64,000 nt of DNA from Cyclina sinensis (Eukaryota > Mollusca > Bivalvia > Venerida > Veneridae): contig JAAONU010000009.1 of NCBI GenBank assembly GCA_012932295.1, positions 355,697-419,696 on the forward strand. The letters are read 5' to 3'. The notes under the pieces were generated by a model. The model searched no databases. It was not told the DNA's origin and worked only from the letters and a program-made list of their open reading frames with translations. The translations under genes and the position numbers were made by a program. Below, one piece after another: positions 1-12,700 of this stretch (position 1 is the stretch's first letter; the number at the start of each line of letters is the position of its first letter).

Positions 1-234
1 ATTTTCAGAGCATTTAAAAGTATTCATTACTACAAAACGCCCGTATGTTTCGATAAATTCTGTAATTGTCCCAAGTGGTGTTTTGTATGCTGGGGATAAA
101 AAGGTGAATGAAAAAAAGTGATAACTTTAAACCAATTTTCACCTTTGACCGTTACCTTTAACATCCGTGGCGGATCATAAAACCATAATAATATCATTAG
201 GGTTAATTATATGTGTTAAAGGATGCTTTGACTC
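1..234. other. No recognisable feature
   Basis: AT-rich sequence with no long reading frame and no repeat that I recognise. It leads into the degraded SINE that follows. Confidence 0.5.
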
Positions 235-470
235 ATCTGAATTAATTCATCGTCGGTACCGTCTGGTCATATGACCGACGCCCCTGAAGAGTTTACTCTT
301 TTAAGGTCGAAGGAAATTGTGCATGATACAGAAAGCTTTCCATTCCAGAGGCACCCCAAGTTCGTTTATATGCTCAGTGTAAGAGAATTGCACAAATTCA
401 TAGATCCTCAGTCTAACGTACGTCTCATTAGAAAGACACGGTAGTCGAACTTGCAACTAATGATATTATA
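235..470 (-). repeat. Degraded tRNA-derived SINE (tail and central part)
   Basis: Read on the minus strand, this stretch follows the same order as the better copy at 57215-57505: a central segment around cagtctaacg and acgtctcat, then atgctcagtg, then the gatacagaaagc motif, then a distal part containing ggtaccgt and gaccgacg. The tRNA-like head is too eroded to define. It lies about 170 bases from the large minisatellite, whose unit contains the same gatacagaaagc motif. Confidence 0.55.
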
Positions 471-604
471 TACTATCTTATTTGGCCTTACAAACAGTAT
501 CATGAGTCTGATGTGGATGGTAAACCATCTTGAATATAATGTATTTGACTTCCGCACTTAATGATTATCTGATAAAATTTCAACGCATTGTCTATCTATA
601 TATT

Positions 605-3600
605 TGACTTACCGGTTGCCCATACGACCTACATAGAGTTAGCTATTTATGGTTTTGAGGATAGTGCAAGATACAGAAAACATCCCGTTAGGACGCTGGT
701 ATAGTGCACGATACATATAGCATCCCGTTAGAATGTGGGAGATAGTGCAAGATGTACATGAAGCATCCCATTAGGTTGTGGAGGATAGTGCACTATACAT
801 TAAGCATCCCGTTAGGATGTCAAGATAGTACAAGGTACAGAAAACATCCAATTAGATTGTGAAGGATAGTGGGAGATACAGAAAGCATCCCGTTAGGTTG
901 TGGGGGATAATGTAACATACAAAAAGCATCACCTCAGGTTGTGGATGATAGTGCAAGATACATAAAGCATCCCTTAAGTTGTGGAGGATACTGCAAGATA
1001 CAGAAAGCACCCTTAAGTTGTGGAGGATAGTGCAAGATACAGAAAGCACCCTTAAGTTGTGAAGGATAGTGCATGATAAAGAAAGCACCCTTAAGTTGTT
1101 GAGGATAGTGCAAGATACAGAAAGCACCCTTAAGTTGTGGAGGATAGTGCATGATACAGAAAGCACCCTTAAGTTGTGGAGGATACTGCAAGATACAGAA
1201 AGCACCCTTAAGTTGTGGAGGATAGTGCAAGATACAGAAAGCACCCTTAAGTTGTGGAGGATAGTGCATGATAAAGAAAGCACCCTTAAGTTGTTGAGGA
1301 TAGTGCAAGATACAGAAAGCATCCTTAAGTTGTGGAGGATAGTGCAAGATACAGAAAGCACCCTTAAGTTGTGGAGGATAGTGCAAGATACAGAAAGCAT
1401 CCCCTTAAGTTGTGAAGGATAGTGCAAGAAATAGAAAGCATCCCCTTAAGTTGTGAAGGATAGTGCAAGATACAGAAAGCATCCCCTTAAGTTGTGGAGG
1501 ATAGTGCAAAATACAAAAAGCATCCTGTTATGATGTGGGGGTGGGGTTGGGGACAGGGGCGTAATGCAAGATATACATGAAGCATCCCATTAGGTTGTGG
1601 GGTATTGCAAGATACAGAAAGCATCCCCTTACGTTGTGGGGGATAGTAGAAGATACAGAAAGCATCCCGTTAGGATGTGGGGGATAGTGCAAAATATACA
1701 TGAAGCATCCAATCAGGTTGTCAGGGATAGTGCACCATACATTAAGTATCCCGTTAGAATGTAGGGGTAGTGCATAATAGAGAAAGCATCCCGTTAGGTT
1801 GTGGAACTAGGTAAGTGTATTACAGAAAGCATCCCGTTAGGATGTGGGCGATAGTGTAAAATATACATGAAACATCCACTTAGGTTGAAGGGGATAGTGC
1901 ACTATACATTAAGCATCCTGTTAGGATGTCGGGATAGTGCAAGATACAGAAAGCATCCAATTAGGTTGTGAAGGATAGTGCATATACACATGAAGCATCC
2001 CATTAGGTTATGGGGGATAGTGCACTATACATAAAGCATCTCGTTAGAATGTTGGGGGTAGTGCAAGATACAGAAAGCATCCCATTTGGTTGTGAAGGAT
2101 AGTGGAAGACACATTAAGCATCCCGTTAGGTTATGGGGGATAGTGTAAGATACAGAAAGTATCCCGTTAGGTTGTGGAGGATAGTGTAATATACAGAAAG
2201 CATCCCGTTAGGATTTGGGGATAGTGCAAGATATACATGAAGCATTCCATCAGGTTTCGGGGGATAATGCACAATAAATTAAGTATCCCGTTAGGATGTT
2301 GGAATAGTGCTAGATAGAGAAAGCATTCCGTAAGGCTGTGGAGGATATAGAAGAAATAGAAAGCATCGCGTTTGGTTGTGGAGGATAGTGCAAGATACAG
2401 AAAGCATGCCGTTTTGTTGTGTTGCTAGATTAGTGTAAGATATAAAAAACATTCCGTTAGGATGTGGGGGTAGTGCAAGATATACATGAAGCATCCCAAA
2501 AGGTTTAAGGGGATAGTGCACTACACATTCAGCATCCCGTTATGATGTGACGGAAGTGCAAGATACAGAAAGCATCCCATTAGGTTGTGAAGGATAGTGC
2601 AAGATACATAAGGAAACCGTTAGGATGTTGGAGTAGTACAATATATACATGAAGCATCCAGTTAGGTTGTGGAGGATAGTTCACTATACATTTAGCATCC
2701 CGTTAGGTTGTAGTGGGGGAGAGTAAGATACAGAAAGCATCCTATTAAGTTGTAGGGGATAGTGTTTGATACAAAAAGCATCCAGTTAGGTTGTGGGGGA
2801 TAGTGCATTCTACATTAAGCATCCTGTTAGGTTGTAGTGAAAGTCTAAGATACAAAAAGCATTCCATTAGGTTGTGGGTGATAGTGTTAGATAAAGAAAG
2901 GATCCTATTAGGTTGTTGGGGATAGTAAAAGATACAGAAAGCATCCCATTAAGTTGCGGGGGATAGTGTAAGATACAGAAAACATAAGATTAGGTTGCGG
3001 GGTATAGTATAAGATACACAAAGCATCCCATTAGGTTGTGAGGGACAGTGTAAGATATAGAAAGCATCCCATTATGTTGTGAGGATAGTTTAAGATACAC
3101 AAGACATCCCATTACGTTGTGGAGATAGCTACACTATACATTAAGTATCCCATAAGGTTGTGAAGGATAGAGGAAGATACAGAAAGCATCCCATTTAGTT
3201 GTGGGGGATAGTGTTAGATACAGAAAGCATCCCGTTAGGTTGTGGGGGATAGTGCACTTTACATTAAGCATCCCGTTAGGTTGTAGGGGATAGTATAAGA
3301 TACAGAAAGCATCCTGTTAGGTTGTAGGTGATAGTGTAAGATACAAAAGAACATCCCATTAGATTGTGGGGGATAGTGTAAGATACAGAAAGCATTCCTT
3401 TAGGTTGTTAAGGATATTGCAAGATATACATGAAGGATCTCATTAGGTTGTTGGGGATAGTGCCAGATACAGAAAGCATCCCACTAGGTTGTGGTGGATA
3501 ATGCACTATACATTAGGCATCCCGTTAGGTTGTGGAGGATAATGTAAGACACAGAAAGAATCCCATTAGGTTGTGGAGAATAATGCAAGATACAGAAAGC

Positions 3601-5795
3601 ATCACATAAGGTTGTGGAGAATAGTGTAAGATAAGGAAGCGTCACATTAAGTTGTGGGTGATAGTGTTCTTAACATTAAGCATCCCGTTATGTTGTGGGG
3701 GATAGTTTTAGATACAGAAAGCATCCCATTAGGTTGTGGGTGATAATGTAAGATACAGAAAGCATCCCATTAGGTTGCCGGGGACATGGCACTATACATT
3801 AAGCATCCCATAAGGTTGTGGGGGATAGTGTAAGATACAGAGAGCATCACATTAGGTTATGGGTGATAGTTATAGATACAGAAAGCATCCCATTAGGTTG
3901 TGGGGATAGTGCACTATACATTAAGCATCTCATTAGGTGTTTGGGGATAGTTTAAGATACAGAAAGCATTCCATTAGGTTGTGGTTGATAGCGTTAGATC
4001 CAGAAAGCATCCCATTAGGTTTTGGGGATAGTGTAAGATACAGAAAGGATCCGATTAGGTTGTGGGGGATAGTGTAAGATACAGAAAGCATCCCATTAGG
4101 TTGTGGGGATAGATTAAGATACAGAAAGCATCCCATTAGGTTGTGGAGGATGGTGTAAGATACACAAGGAATCCCATTAGGTTGTGTTATGGAGGATATG
4201 GGAAGATATACATGAAGTATCCCATTAAGTTCTGGGGGATAGTGCATTATACATAAAGCATCTGTTAGGATGTTTGGGGTAGAGCAAGAAACAGAAAGCA
4301 TTCCGTTTTTTGTGGAGAATAGTGGAAGATATACATGAATCCTTCCCTATGGTGATGGGGGATAGTACACTATACATAGAGCATCCCATTAGGTTATGGA
4401 GAATAGTGGAAGATATACATGAAGCCTTCCATAAGGTTGTGGGGGATAGTGCACTATACAGAAAGCATTCCATTAGGTTGTGGAGAATAGTGGAAGATAC
4501 AGAAAGCATCCCGTAAGGTTGTGGAGGATAGTGGAAGATTCAGAAAGCATCCCGTTAGGTTGTGGAGGATAGTGCAAGATACAGAAAGCATCCCGTTAGG
4601 TTGTGGAGGATAGTGTAAGATACAGAAAGCATCCCGTTATGTTGTGGGGGGATAAAACAAGATACAGAAAGCATCCTGTTAGGTTTTGGAGGATAGTGTA
4701 AGATACAGAAAGCATCCCGTTATGTTGTGGGGGCATAAAACAAGATACAGAAAGCAACCCGTTAGGTTTTGGAGGATAGTGTAAGATACAGAAAGCATCC
4801 CGTTAGGTTGTGGAGGATAGTGTAAGATACAGAAAGCATCCCGTTATGTTGTGGAGGATAGTGTTAGATACAGAAAGCATCCCGTTATGTTGTGGAGGAT
4901 AGTGTAAGATACAGAAAGCATCCCGTTAGGTTGTGGAGGATAGTGTAAGATACAGAAAGCATCCCGTTAGGTTGTGGAGGATAGTGTAAGATACAGAAAG
5001 CATCCCGTTATGTTGTGGGGGGATAAAACAAGATACAGAAAGCATCCTGTTAGGTTTTGGAGGATAGTGTAAGATACAGAAAGCATCCCGTTATGTTGTG
5101 GGGGGATAAAACAAGATACAGAAAGCATCCCGTTAGGTTGTGGAGGATAGTGCAAGACACAGAGAGCATCCCGTTAGGTTGTGGAGGATAGTGCAAGATA
5201 CAGAAAGCATCCAGTTAGGTTGTGGGAGGATAATGCAAGATACAGAAAGCATCCCGTTAGGATGTGGGGGTAGTGCAAGATACAGAAAGCATCCCGTTAG
5301 GTTGTGGAGGATAGTGTAAGATACAGAAAGCATCCCGTTATGTTGTGGAGGATAGTGTAAGATACAGAAAGCATCCCGTTAGGTTGTGGAGGATAGTGTA
5401 AGATACAGAAAGCATCCCGTTAGGATGTGGAGGATAGTGTAAGATACAGAAAGCATCCCGTTATGTTGTGGGGGGATAAAACAAGATACAGAAAGCATCC
5501 TGTTAGGTTTTGAAGGATAGTGTAAGATACAGAAGGCATCCCGTTATATTGTGGGGGGATAAAACAAGATACAGAAAGCACCCCGTTAGGTTGTGGAGGA
5601 TAGTGCAAGACACAGAGAGCATCCCGTTAGGTTGTGGAGGATAGTGCAAGATACAGAAAGCATCCAGTTAGGTTGTGGGAGGATAATGCAAGATACAGAA
5701 AGCATCCCGTTAGGATGTGGGGGTAGTGCAAGATACAGAAAGCATCCCGTTAGGTTGTGGTTGATAGTGGAAGATACAAAAAGCATCCCAATTGC
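605..5795. repeat. About 5.1-kb minisatellite, 39-41 bp unit
   Basis: Roughly 125 tandem copies of a 41-bp unit that reads ggatagtgcaagatacagaa, then agcatcccgttaggttgtgg, plus one base. A 39-bp variant with cccttaagttgtgg fills about 950-1440 and keeps all copies in one frame, so it produces apparent proteins of 117-191 residues on both strands. Copies near 4500-5750 are most alike, and a block of several units is itself repeated there (compare 4980-5330 with 5440-5760). The left edge (605-660) matches the sequence beside the SINE tail near 57225-57290. No protein-coding function is supported. Confidence 0.95.
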
Positions 5796-6010
5796 CTTTT
5801 TACCGAAACGTCCAAAGGGTTTACTGTATAAATCCAATTTACCGAACTGGTCATTTACCGAAACGTCCGGCACCCTATCATGGCATATAAAGTTCATTTG
5901 ATAATTAAAATATTAATTTCACATTTGTAAAACTATATAACAAGACACTGTTCCAATTTCAATTTACACACTTCCAGTACTTATTTCACTGCATACTGTC
6001 CTAGACACTG
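5796..6010. other. Spacer with repeated taccgaaacgtcc motif
   Basis: Immediately right of the minisatellite the motif ttaccgaaacgtcc occurs twice (about 5810 and 5852), with a partial copy between them. It looks like a fragment of another repeat. Nothing else is recognised. Confidence 0.4.
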
Positions 6011-6014
6011 TAAC

Positions 6015-6330
6015 TGTCACTCGTAGCACGCGGCTTTAAATTTTAAATCAAGGCCCTCCCGAAATTTGTTTAAATTTGATTTAAATGAGTTTACCGACGA
6101 CTACTCAACTACATGGTTGGGCAAACTGTTCCACGTATCAACAACTCTCTGTGAGAATATGCTTTTTCTGAATTCTGTTCTGACCCTTTTTTTGAATAAC
6201 TTGTGACTATTCCCCCGGGTTAATGACTGCAATCATTTTGTAGAAATAAACCACGTTCTATTGAATGATGTAATCCATTGTCATCAGTCATGAATACTTT
6301 TGGAAATGTATGAGATATATTTGAAATGAG
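6015..6330 (-). pseudogene. LINE reverse-transcriptase C-terminal fragment
   Basis: The minus strand translates to a segment containing VRTEFRKSIFSQRVVDTWN followed by SLPNHVV. This is the typical end of the reverse transcriptase of CR1/RTE-type non-LTR retrotransposons, where a basic stretch precedes FSxRVVxxWNSLP. A TAG follows shortly after VVE, yet the expected continuation (SSVNSFKSNLNKF) carries on in the same frame beyond it, so the copy is broken. The endonuclease and most of the polymerase are missing. It lies just upstream of the PITRM1 first exon in the opposite orientation. Confidence 0.75.
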
Positions 6331-6743
6331 AATTTGTGAGATCCTATCGACCTGCCTTGAAAGTTGTGAGATTTGCACAAGTAGCATGTATTTGGTATTT
6401 TAGATCTTTGGTCTTGGAAAAGAGTGACACCAACCATTCCGACGAAGTTGTTGTAGTCGCGTATAAGATACAGCCTTCGTGTTTGTCATATGTTGTTGAA
6501 CAAATTTATTTTTCTTAGAAGGCAAAACCACTCTTTGGCGTGAGACTTGCTATATTTATTTCATTTTTTTTTCCTACTCACGACAACAATAAATTTTTCT
6601 ACAAGTCCATCTCTTAGACTTCACCTTCAAGATGGCAGCCTCCTTGACCGAATCTCCTGTTCAATGAATAATTGATTTTATCACATTTAACTAGTTTTTC
6701 TTTTCACGAAACATCTTATTTATCTTGCAATTCTTTTATCAGC

Positions 6744-6787
6744 ATGTATAGGACAATTATACAGCGAAACCAGTCAATGACACTAAG
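6744..6787 (+). CDS. PITRM1: PITRM1 exon 1 (candidate): start of mitochondrial leader
   Basis: Exon 2 has no in-frame ATG and begins with one base completing a codon, so an upstream exon ending in phase 2 is required. The ATG at 6744 (A at -3) opens a 44-base frame ending at a donor AG|GTAATA in that phase. Joined, the protein begins [20 protein letters not shown], rich in Arg and Ser/Thr with no acidic residue, as expected for a matrix-targeting sequence. A second in-frame ATG at 6777 could be used but has a poorer context. Transcript data would settle it. Confidence 0.65.
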
Positions 6788-9700
6788 GTAATAACCTTCA
6801 ATATTTTATTTCGTAACCTTAAGTGGCTCTATTTCGGGTATGTGGAGAAATCGGATAATTTCATTTAGTGTCGGCGTTGACTGTAAATTTTGAGAAAGGT
6901 TTGCCTCTGTCGTCATAGATTATCCAATAATGGCAAGTAAATCATGCAGAAAATATTATACAGATGTTAAAAGTTGGACTAATGAAGATGGTAAGAAAAA
7001 AGTTGTAAAAGAATTTGGTATGTCATAGGAGAATAAGTGTTGTACTGTAATTTATATCTTAAAATGAACAACTACCTTTATAAGTCTATGGCTATCTTTT
7101 CTCTGGTCCAAATAATTCTACTCAAATAAGTTGAATATCATGCTGATGTTTTGTCGGGTAGATATCCGCTTTTAGAGTAGTGGAAAGCAGACAGCAATAA
7201 ATGTCAATCCTATGAATGGGTCTGTCTTTGCAATGGAAATATGGGCCTTCTTTATTCAACCATTTATTTTAAATCAAATCATTATTTACAGCTTACTTTG
7301 ATAGTTGTCTTAAAATATTATGAGCAAGTGATGTGAGTTAGTGGTGCTGTGATATTTAATAAAGCTAACTATTAGATCTTACTTGATGTTTATTAAAGAG
7401 ATCATTTTTGTGTTACCTGCTACGAAGTAGACTCTACATATAGGGATCACTTCTTCGTCGTCTGTCTGTATGTCTGTCCGTCTGTCACAAAACTTGTCCA
7501 GACAACAGTACTCCTCAAAAACTACTGGTGCAATTTCATCCAAACCCTACAAGAATGATCAGTACCAAGTGTAGTTGTGCATATCTTTGGGATTTTCCAG
7601 TTCAATGATTTTTGTCAGAGTTATGGCCCTTTAATGATTTTTATTTTTAAGTTTGTCCAGACTACTTCTCTTATACTACTTATGCAATTTGAATGAAATG
7701 TTACAGGATTGATTGGTACTTCAAGTACTTGGGCATATTTAACAGGTTTTTTGGTTGAATAAATTTTGGCTGAGTTATGGCCCTTGAATAAAAAAGGCGT
7801 TTTTGCCCGTTAATGATTTTTGTGTTGCCTGCTACACAGTTGGTTCGACATGCTACAAAGTAGTCGCGACGTATAGGAATCAGTTCTCCGTTGTCTGTCT
7901 GTCTGTCCGTTCGTCTGTCCATCCGTCACAAAACTTGTTCGGACTACTGGTGCAATTTCATCCAAACTTTACAGGAATGATCAGTACCAAGTCTTGTTGT
8001 GCATGTCTTCGGCATTTTCCAGTTCAGTGATTTTTGTCAGATTTATGGCCCTTTAATGATTTTTATTTTTAAGTTTGTCCAGACTATGTCTCTTATACTA
8101 CTAAATTAGTACTAATGCAGTTTGAATGAAGTGTTGCTGGATTAATCGGTACCTCAATTTACATTTCCAACAAACTGTCCAATCACCTCTCAATACAGCT
8201 GCTTAATTGGCTATCATCAGGCGACACATGTGATGACTGATTGCTCTTGTTTGAAGAATTTTATATTGAAAAAAAAGTTATGATAGAAAAAGTTGAAATA
8301 ACAACAGGAGAGGTTTTATTAAATCCTATAAAGATTATTGCTATAATTGTAATGGTGATTGTGATTATAAAGATGATGTTGGTCATGATGATTATTGATG
8401 TACCATTGTGTAAATAACAATCTGTTTATTAATCGAGTTTGATACTTTGATTTATAATTTGCCAACAGCTTGTAGTTGACACTATGTTATTATATTTGTG
8501 GTATGAAATACATTATATTTGTACCTCAGACTACGTCATATCACTGGACGTTTAAAATCTTCACTGGCAAATGAAAAGTTGAAGTCAAAATCTGTTCAAG
8601 AAGCTGCCAGGGCCTTGCAACCTGGAACAAAGCTACATGGTTATACAGTGGAGAGGGTAAGATACCATAAAACAGTTTTTTTTTCTTCAGAATTTTTAGA
8701 ATGGGTCCAGTACCTAAATAACATTGGTTTTCTTGAAAGGGATAAGATACTAAAAACACAGCTTGATAAATAATAGGTCAAAATAATCTTAAAAGATATG
8801 TTAGTATTGTTACAGAATACAAAAAAAAATATCTGTTTTTGCTACCAATACAAAATGATAACTTGAGGAAGGCTAATATAAACAAGCCCATGCCACTTAA
8901 TTTGATAAGCAGGTTAAGACAGGATAAGTGCCAGCTACAAGCTTTTCTTAGATTTCACTTACCTAAGATACTGGTGTGTGTAATTCTTGGTCAGAATGAG
9001 TGCAGCTCACATGGGTTAAAGAAACAAGTTTGCCCTGAAAACTTTTATTGTAGTAAATGAAGACATTCAAGTTTATGTCAGACAGATTGGTCAAATTACT
9101 GTAAATTATTAATTTGTTTTTAACATGTTGTTTTGAAAACATTATAATTTTGCCAAAATGACTGCTTCCTGGTGCATACCAGTACTCACTAAAAATGTTG
9201 AATTCTAAAAGGTACAGCAGAGGCTCCGTTCAGTGGTACTCCTAGTCCTCTCAACCTACTTCAGATCTGCAGACCTTTTCACAAAAAATCTAACGATTTA
9301 TCTTAAGATTTTGACTTACAATAATCGTAAGTGAAATCTTAAGTCATTTTCACTAAACCAGTCATAAGTTAAATTTTTTATCTTATGATAATTCTTATTC
9401 AAGATAAAAACTTATGATACATTTTACTTGTAAATATAACATTTTACACTTACAAATGGTATCATCAATCGTTAGGTTAAGACAGATTTTACACTTAAGA
9501 TTTTCTTACGATTTTTTTGTGAAAAGGATATTTATTGTAAGATTTCTCTTATGAAAAAAATTGTCCTAAGATTTTTTGTGAAAAGGTCTGCTGATTGATA
9601 AGACCATTATCAGCATGGCTGGATACCCATATTTATGTTTTAATTTTTTCATCTCCATTCTTACAATATTTTGCTCATGGAACTGGTGCTCTGGTATTAC

Positions 9701-12700
9701 TATGCTTACGAGCGCACAATATAGCAGCATGGTACACATAGCGTTATCGGTAAACCAGTTAAAATATTGTTTACATTCATTAATATCACTCAGGTGTTTG
9801 TAATTTTTTTTTCTGGATGTTATGAAAAAAGTCAGTAGAATGTAAGCCCAGAGCGGGAGGGGTATTTAGATTGCCCAAAATCGGTAGTCTACTGCCGGAA
9901 TTGGGAGAGTTCACATGTATGCAATACATTTTTTAGTCCTCATTAGGAGAATCAGACCTTGTTTTTGTCTTACAGGTTCAAGATGTACCGGAGCTGTTTC
10001 TAACTACAGTGGCTCTGAACCATGATAAAACTGGTGCAAAACACCTCCATGTTGCGAGGGAAGACAACAACAACACATTCAGGTGAAGTGTGCATCATTT
10101 CCTGATTTACATATAAAAAAGCAATGAAACAAATCTACGTGTAAATTTAATAATTTTATGAAACAGTCATTGTTGGAATGTGAATTGTACAGCAATTTTA
10201 GTTATAGTTGTTTATAATACAATATACAGTTTAAACGTGAACTTGAAAAAAATCACAATAGAATGAAATTTCAATTTATGATGAAAACATTTTTTGGTCC
10301 TGTCAGTACTTTTCATTTGGAAACGAAAGATACAAAAAAAAAAATGTTGACGTGCTTTTCCTGTTGAAAGAATTGTGTTTCGACTATTATATTTATATAC
10401 TAAATGTTTTTCTTTTGTGTATTTTGCAGTGTTGCATTCAGAACTACACCTTTGGACAGTACTGGTGTGCCCCACATTTTGGAACACACTGTTCTCTGTG
10501 GGTCCAAAAAATTCCCTGTGAGAGACCCTTTCTTCAAGATGTTAAACAGATCTCTGGCTACATTTATGAATGCTCTTACAGGTAGCATATAAGTTTATAA
10601 AGCTTGCATTGGCAATAAGGGCACAAACAGTTTGAATACTTTGAAAACAAAAGAGTGTAGTTTGATCCCCGTTTAAGACTGCCATGATACGAGCCCTGGT
10701 CAAGCCTGTCATGATATCATATGATCCCTGGTCAGGCCTGTCATGATATGATCCCTGGTCAAGCCTGTCAAGATATGAGCCCTGGTCAAGCCTGTCATGT
10801 TATGAGCCCTGGTCAAGCCTGTCATGATAAGATCCCTAGTCAAGCCTGTCATGATATGATCCCTGGTCAAGCCTGTCATGATATGAGCCCTGATCAAGCC
10901 TGTCATGATATAAGCCCTGATCAAGCCTGTCTTGATATGAGCCCTGGTCAAGCCTGTCATGATAAGATCCCTGGTCAAGCCTGTCATGATATGATCCCTG
11001 GTCAAGCCTGTCATGATATGATCCCTGGTCAAGCCTGTCATGATATAAGCCCTGGTCAAGCCTGTCATGATATGATCCCTGGTCAAGCTTGTCATGATAT
11101 GATCCCTGGTCAAGCCTGTCATGATATGAGCCCTGGTCAAGCCTGTCATGATATGAGCCCTGGTCAAGCCTGTCATGATAAGATCCCTGGTCAAGCCTGT
11201 CATGTTATGATCCCTGGTCAAGCCTGTCATGATATGAGCCCTGGTCAAGCCTGTCATGATATGAGCCCTGGTCAAGCCTGTCATGACATGACCATAGTTG
11301 TTGAAAGGAACATTAAACCCGAGTTTACTCACTGACATCACATAGTAGTGAAAACAGGTGAGGAGGGTTTAAAGCATCAGTGAGCAGGTTTGAAACTGAG
11401 GGTGAAATATTTTATTCTCATTTCTGTACAGTTTACAGACAATGCATAGCCTTTCAGTCAACTGTGACAATTTGTAAACAAGTAGTTATTGTACTTGAAG
11501 AAGACAACTGTATCACAATAACTATAAGTAGGTATAGATTTGTGTCTGAATATAAACTCACTTATTAGACCTGCCTAAGATTGTTGGAGATTTTTTCACT
11601 CAAAAAAAAATGATGACTACAGAAAATATGGGTTCTGAGCTTACAATGCTCAACAAATAACATTTTAATTTTAAAAAAATGTAAATTAAGAACACATTTT
11701 CTAAACCAGTATACATTTATCACAAAACCCATTAGCTATTCTGAAAAAAAAAGATTTTTTTTGATATCTGAAAAAAAAAACAACCTATGAACAAAAGAGG
11801 GATTTTAGAGGTCTGAAGTATGAAATTTCTTCAACAGGTCTGAAACCTTCTGACCTTGACCTTGCATGCTACTGTGTTTCTATTTAGTATATACTGGTAT
11901 AGTGGTATTACTGTTGATTTTTCATTGTAACAAGATACTTTTGTTTCCTTTGTAGCAAGTGACTGGACCATGTACCCATTTTCTACCCAAAACAGAAAAG
12001 ATTACAACAATCTACTGTCCATATATCTGGATGCAGTGTTTTACCCACAGCTAAGGGAGCTGGATTTCAGGTGAGTCAGTAATGAGGGGACATAGTCTGG
12101 TACCCAGCATACTTTCTGCAGCAAAAGTTTGTAAGGAATGAAGGGGAGATAACACCAGACTATGAGGAGGCCTTGCAAAATTGTTATTTCTCCATATTTT
12201 CTGTGCTAATTTTCATCCTTCTGGAGAAATTACCCATGCTTCTAGGCATTTGGAAGTTTAACAACAAATTTTGGGAATTTTTTTTCTGCAGTTCTGCAAA
12301 ATTCTACTATAATTTTTATTATTTTTTTTATGCTCTGGAATGATTTTTTTTGACATACATAAAGTGAAAGACTGATATTTTCTTAACATTTTTTTTTCAT
12401 TTACCAGTATTTTTATGGCTTCCTTTTGGTAATGTTTTCTTTTTGATTAGGAAGAAAAGATACTTTTTATCATTGGGAATATGACCAAACATCGGCAATA
12501 AAGTTGGCTAAAGAAAGCGCTGATTATGAATTAGTTGCAGGGGCAGTGCTGTAGCTAGGATTTTAAAGGGGCAGAGTGCTGCTGGAAAAATTGCACTTGA
12601 AAAAGTGAACATGTCATTAATTACTGATTTTAAATCAGATTTGATAATTTAAGACAAATTTTGAGATGTCTTCTCTCCTAAATATTTTCAGTGACATTTC

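Noticed and set aside
852..1427. Long apparent proteins on both strands (117-191 residues)
   Set aside because: They are translations of the 39-bp minisatellite variant; the same phrase repeats every 13 residues in each strand.
605..5795. CRISPR-like array
   Set aside because: Repeats are contiguous with no unique spacers, and the window is clearly eukaryotic.
6632..6668. ATGGCAGCC start with good context upstream of PITRM1
   Set aside because: The frame stops after eleven codons and no donor in a usable phase lies within it.
6930..7000. ATG frame ending at GATG|GTAAGA as PITRM1 exon 1
   Set aside because: It ends in phase 1, while exon 2 needs phase 2, and its peptide contains Asp and Glu unlike a targeting leader.
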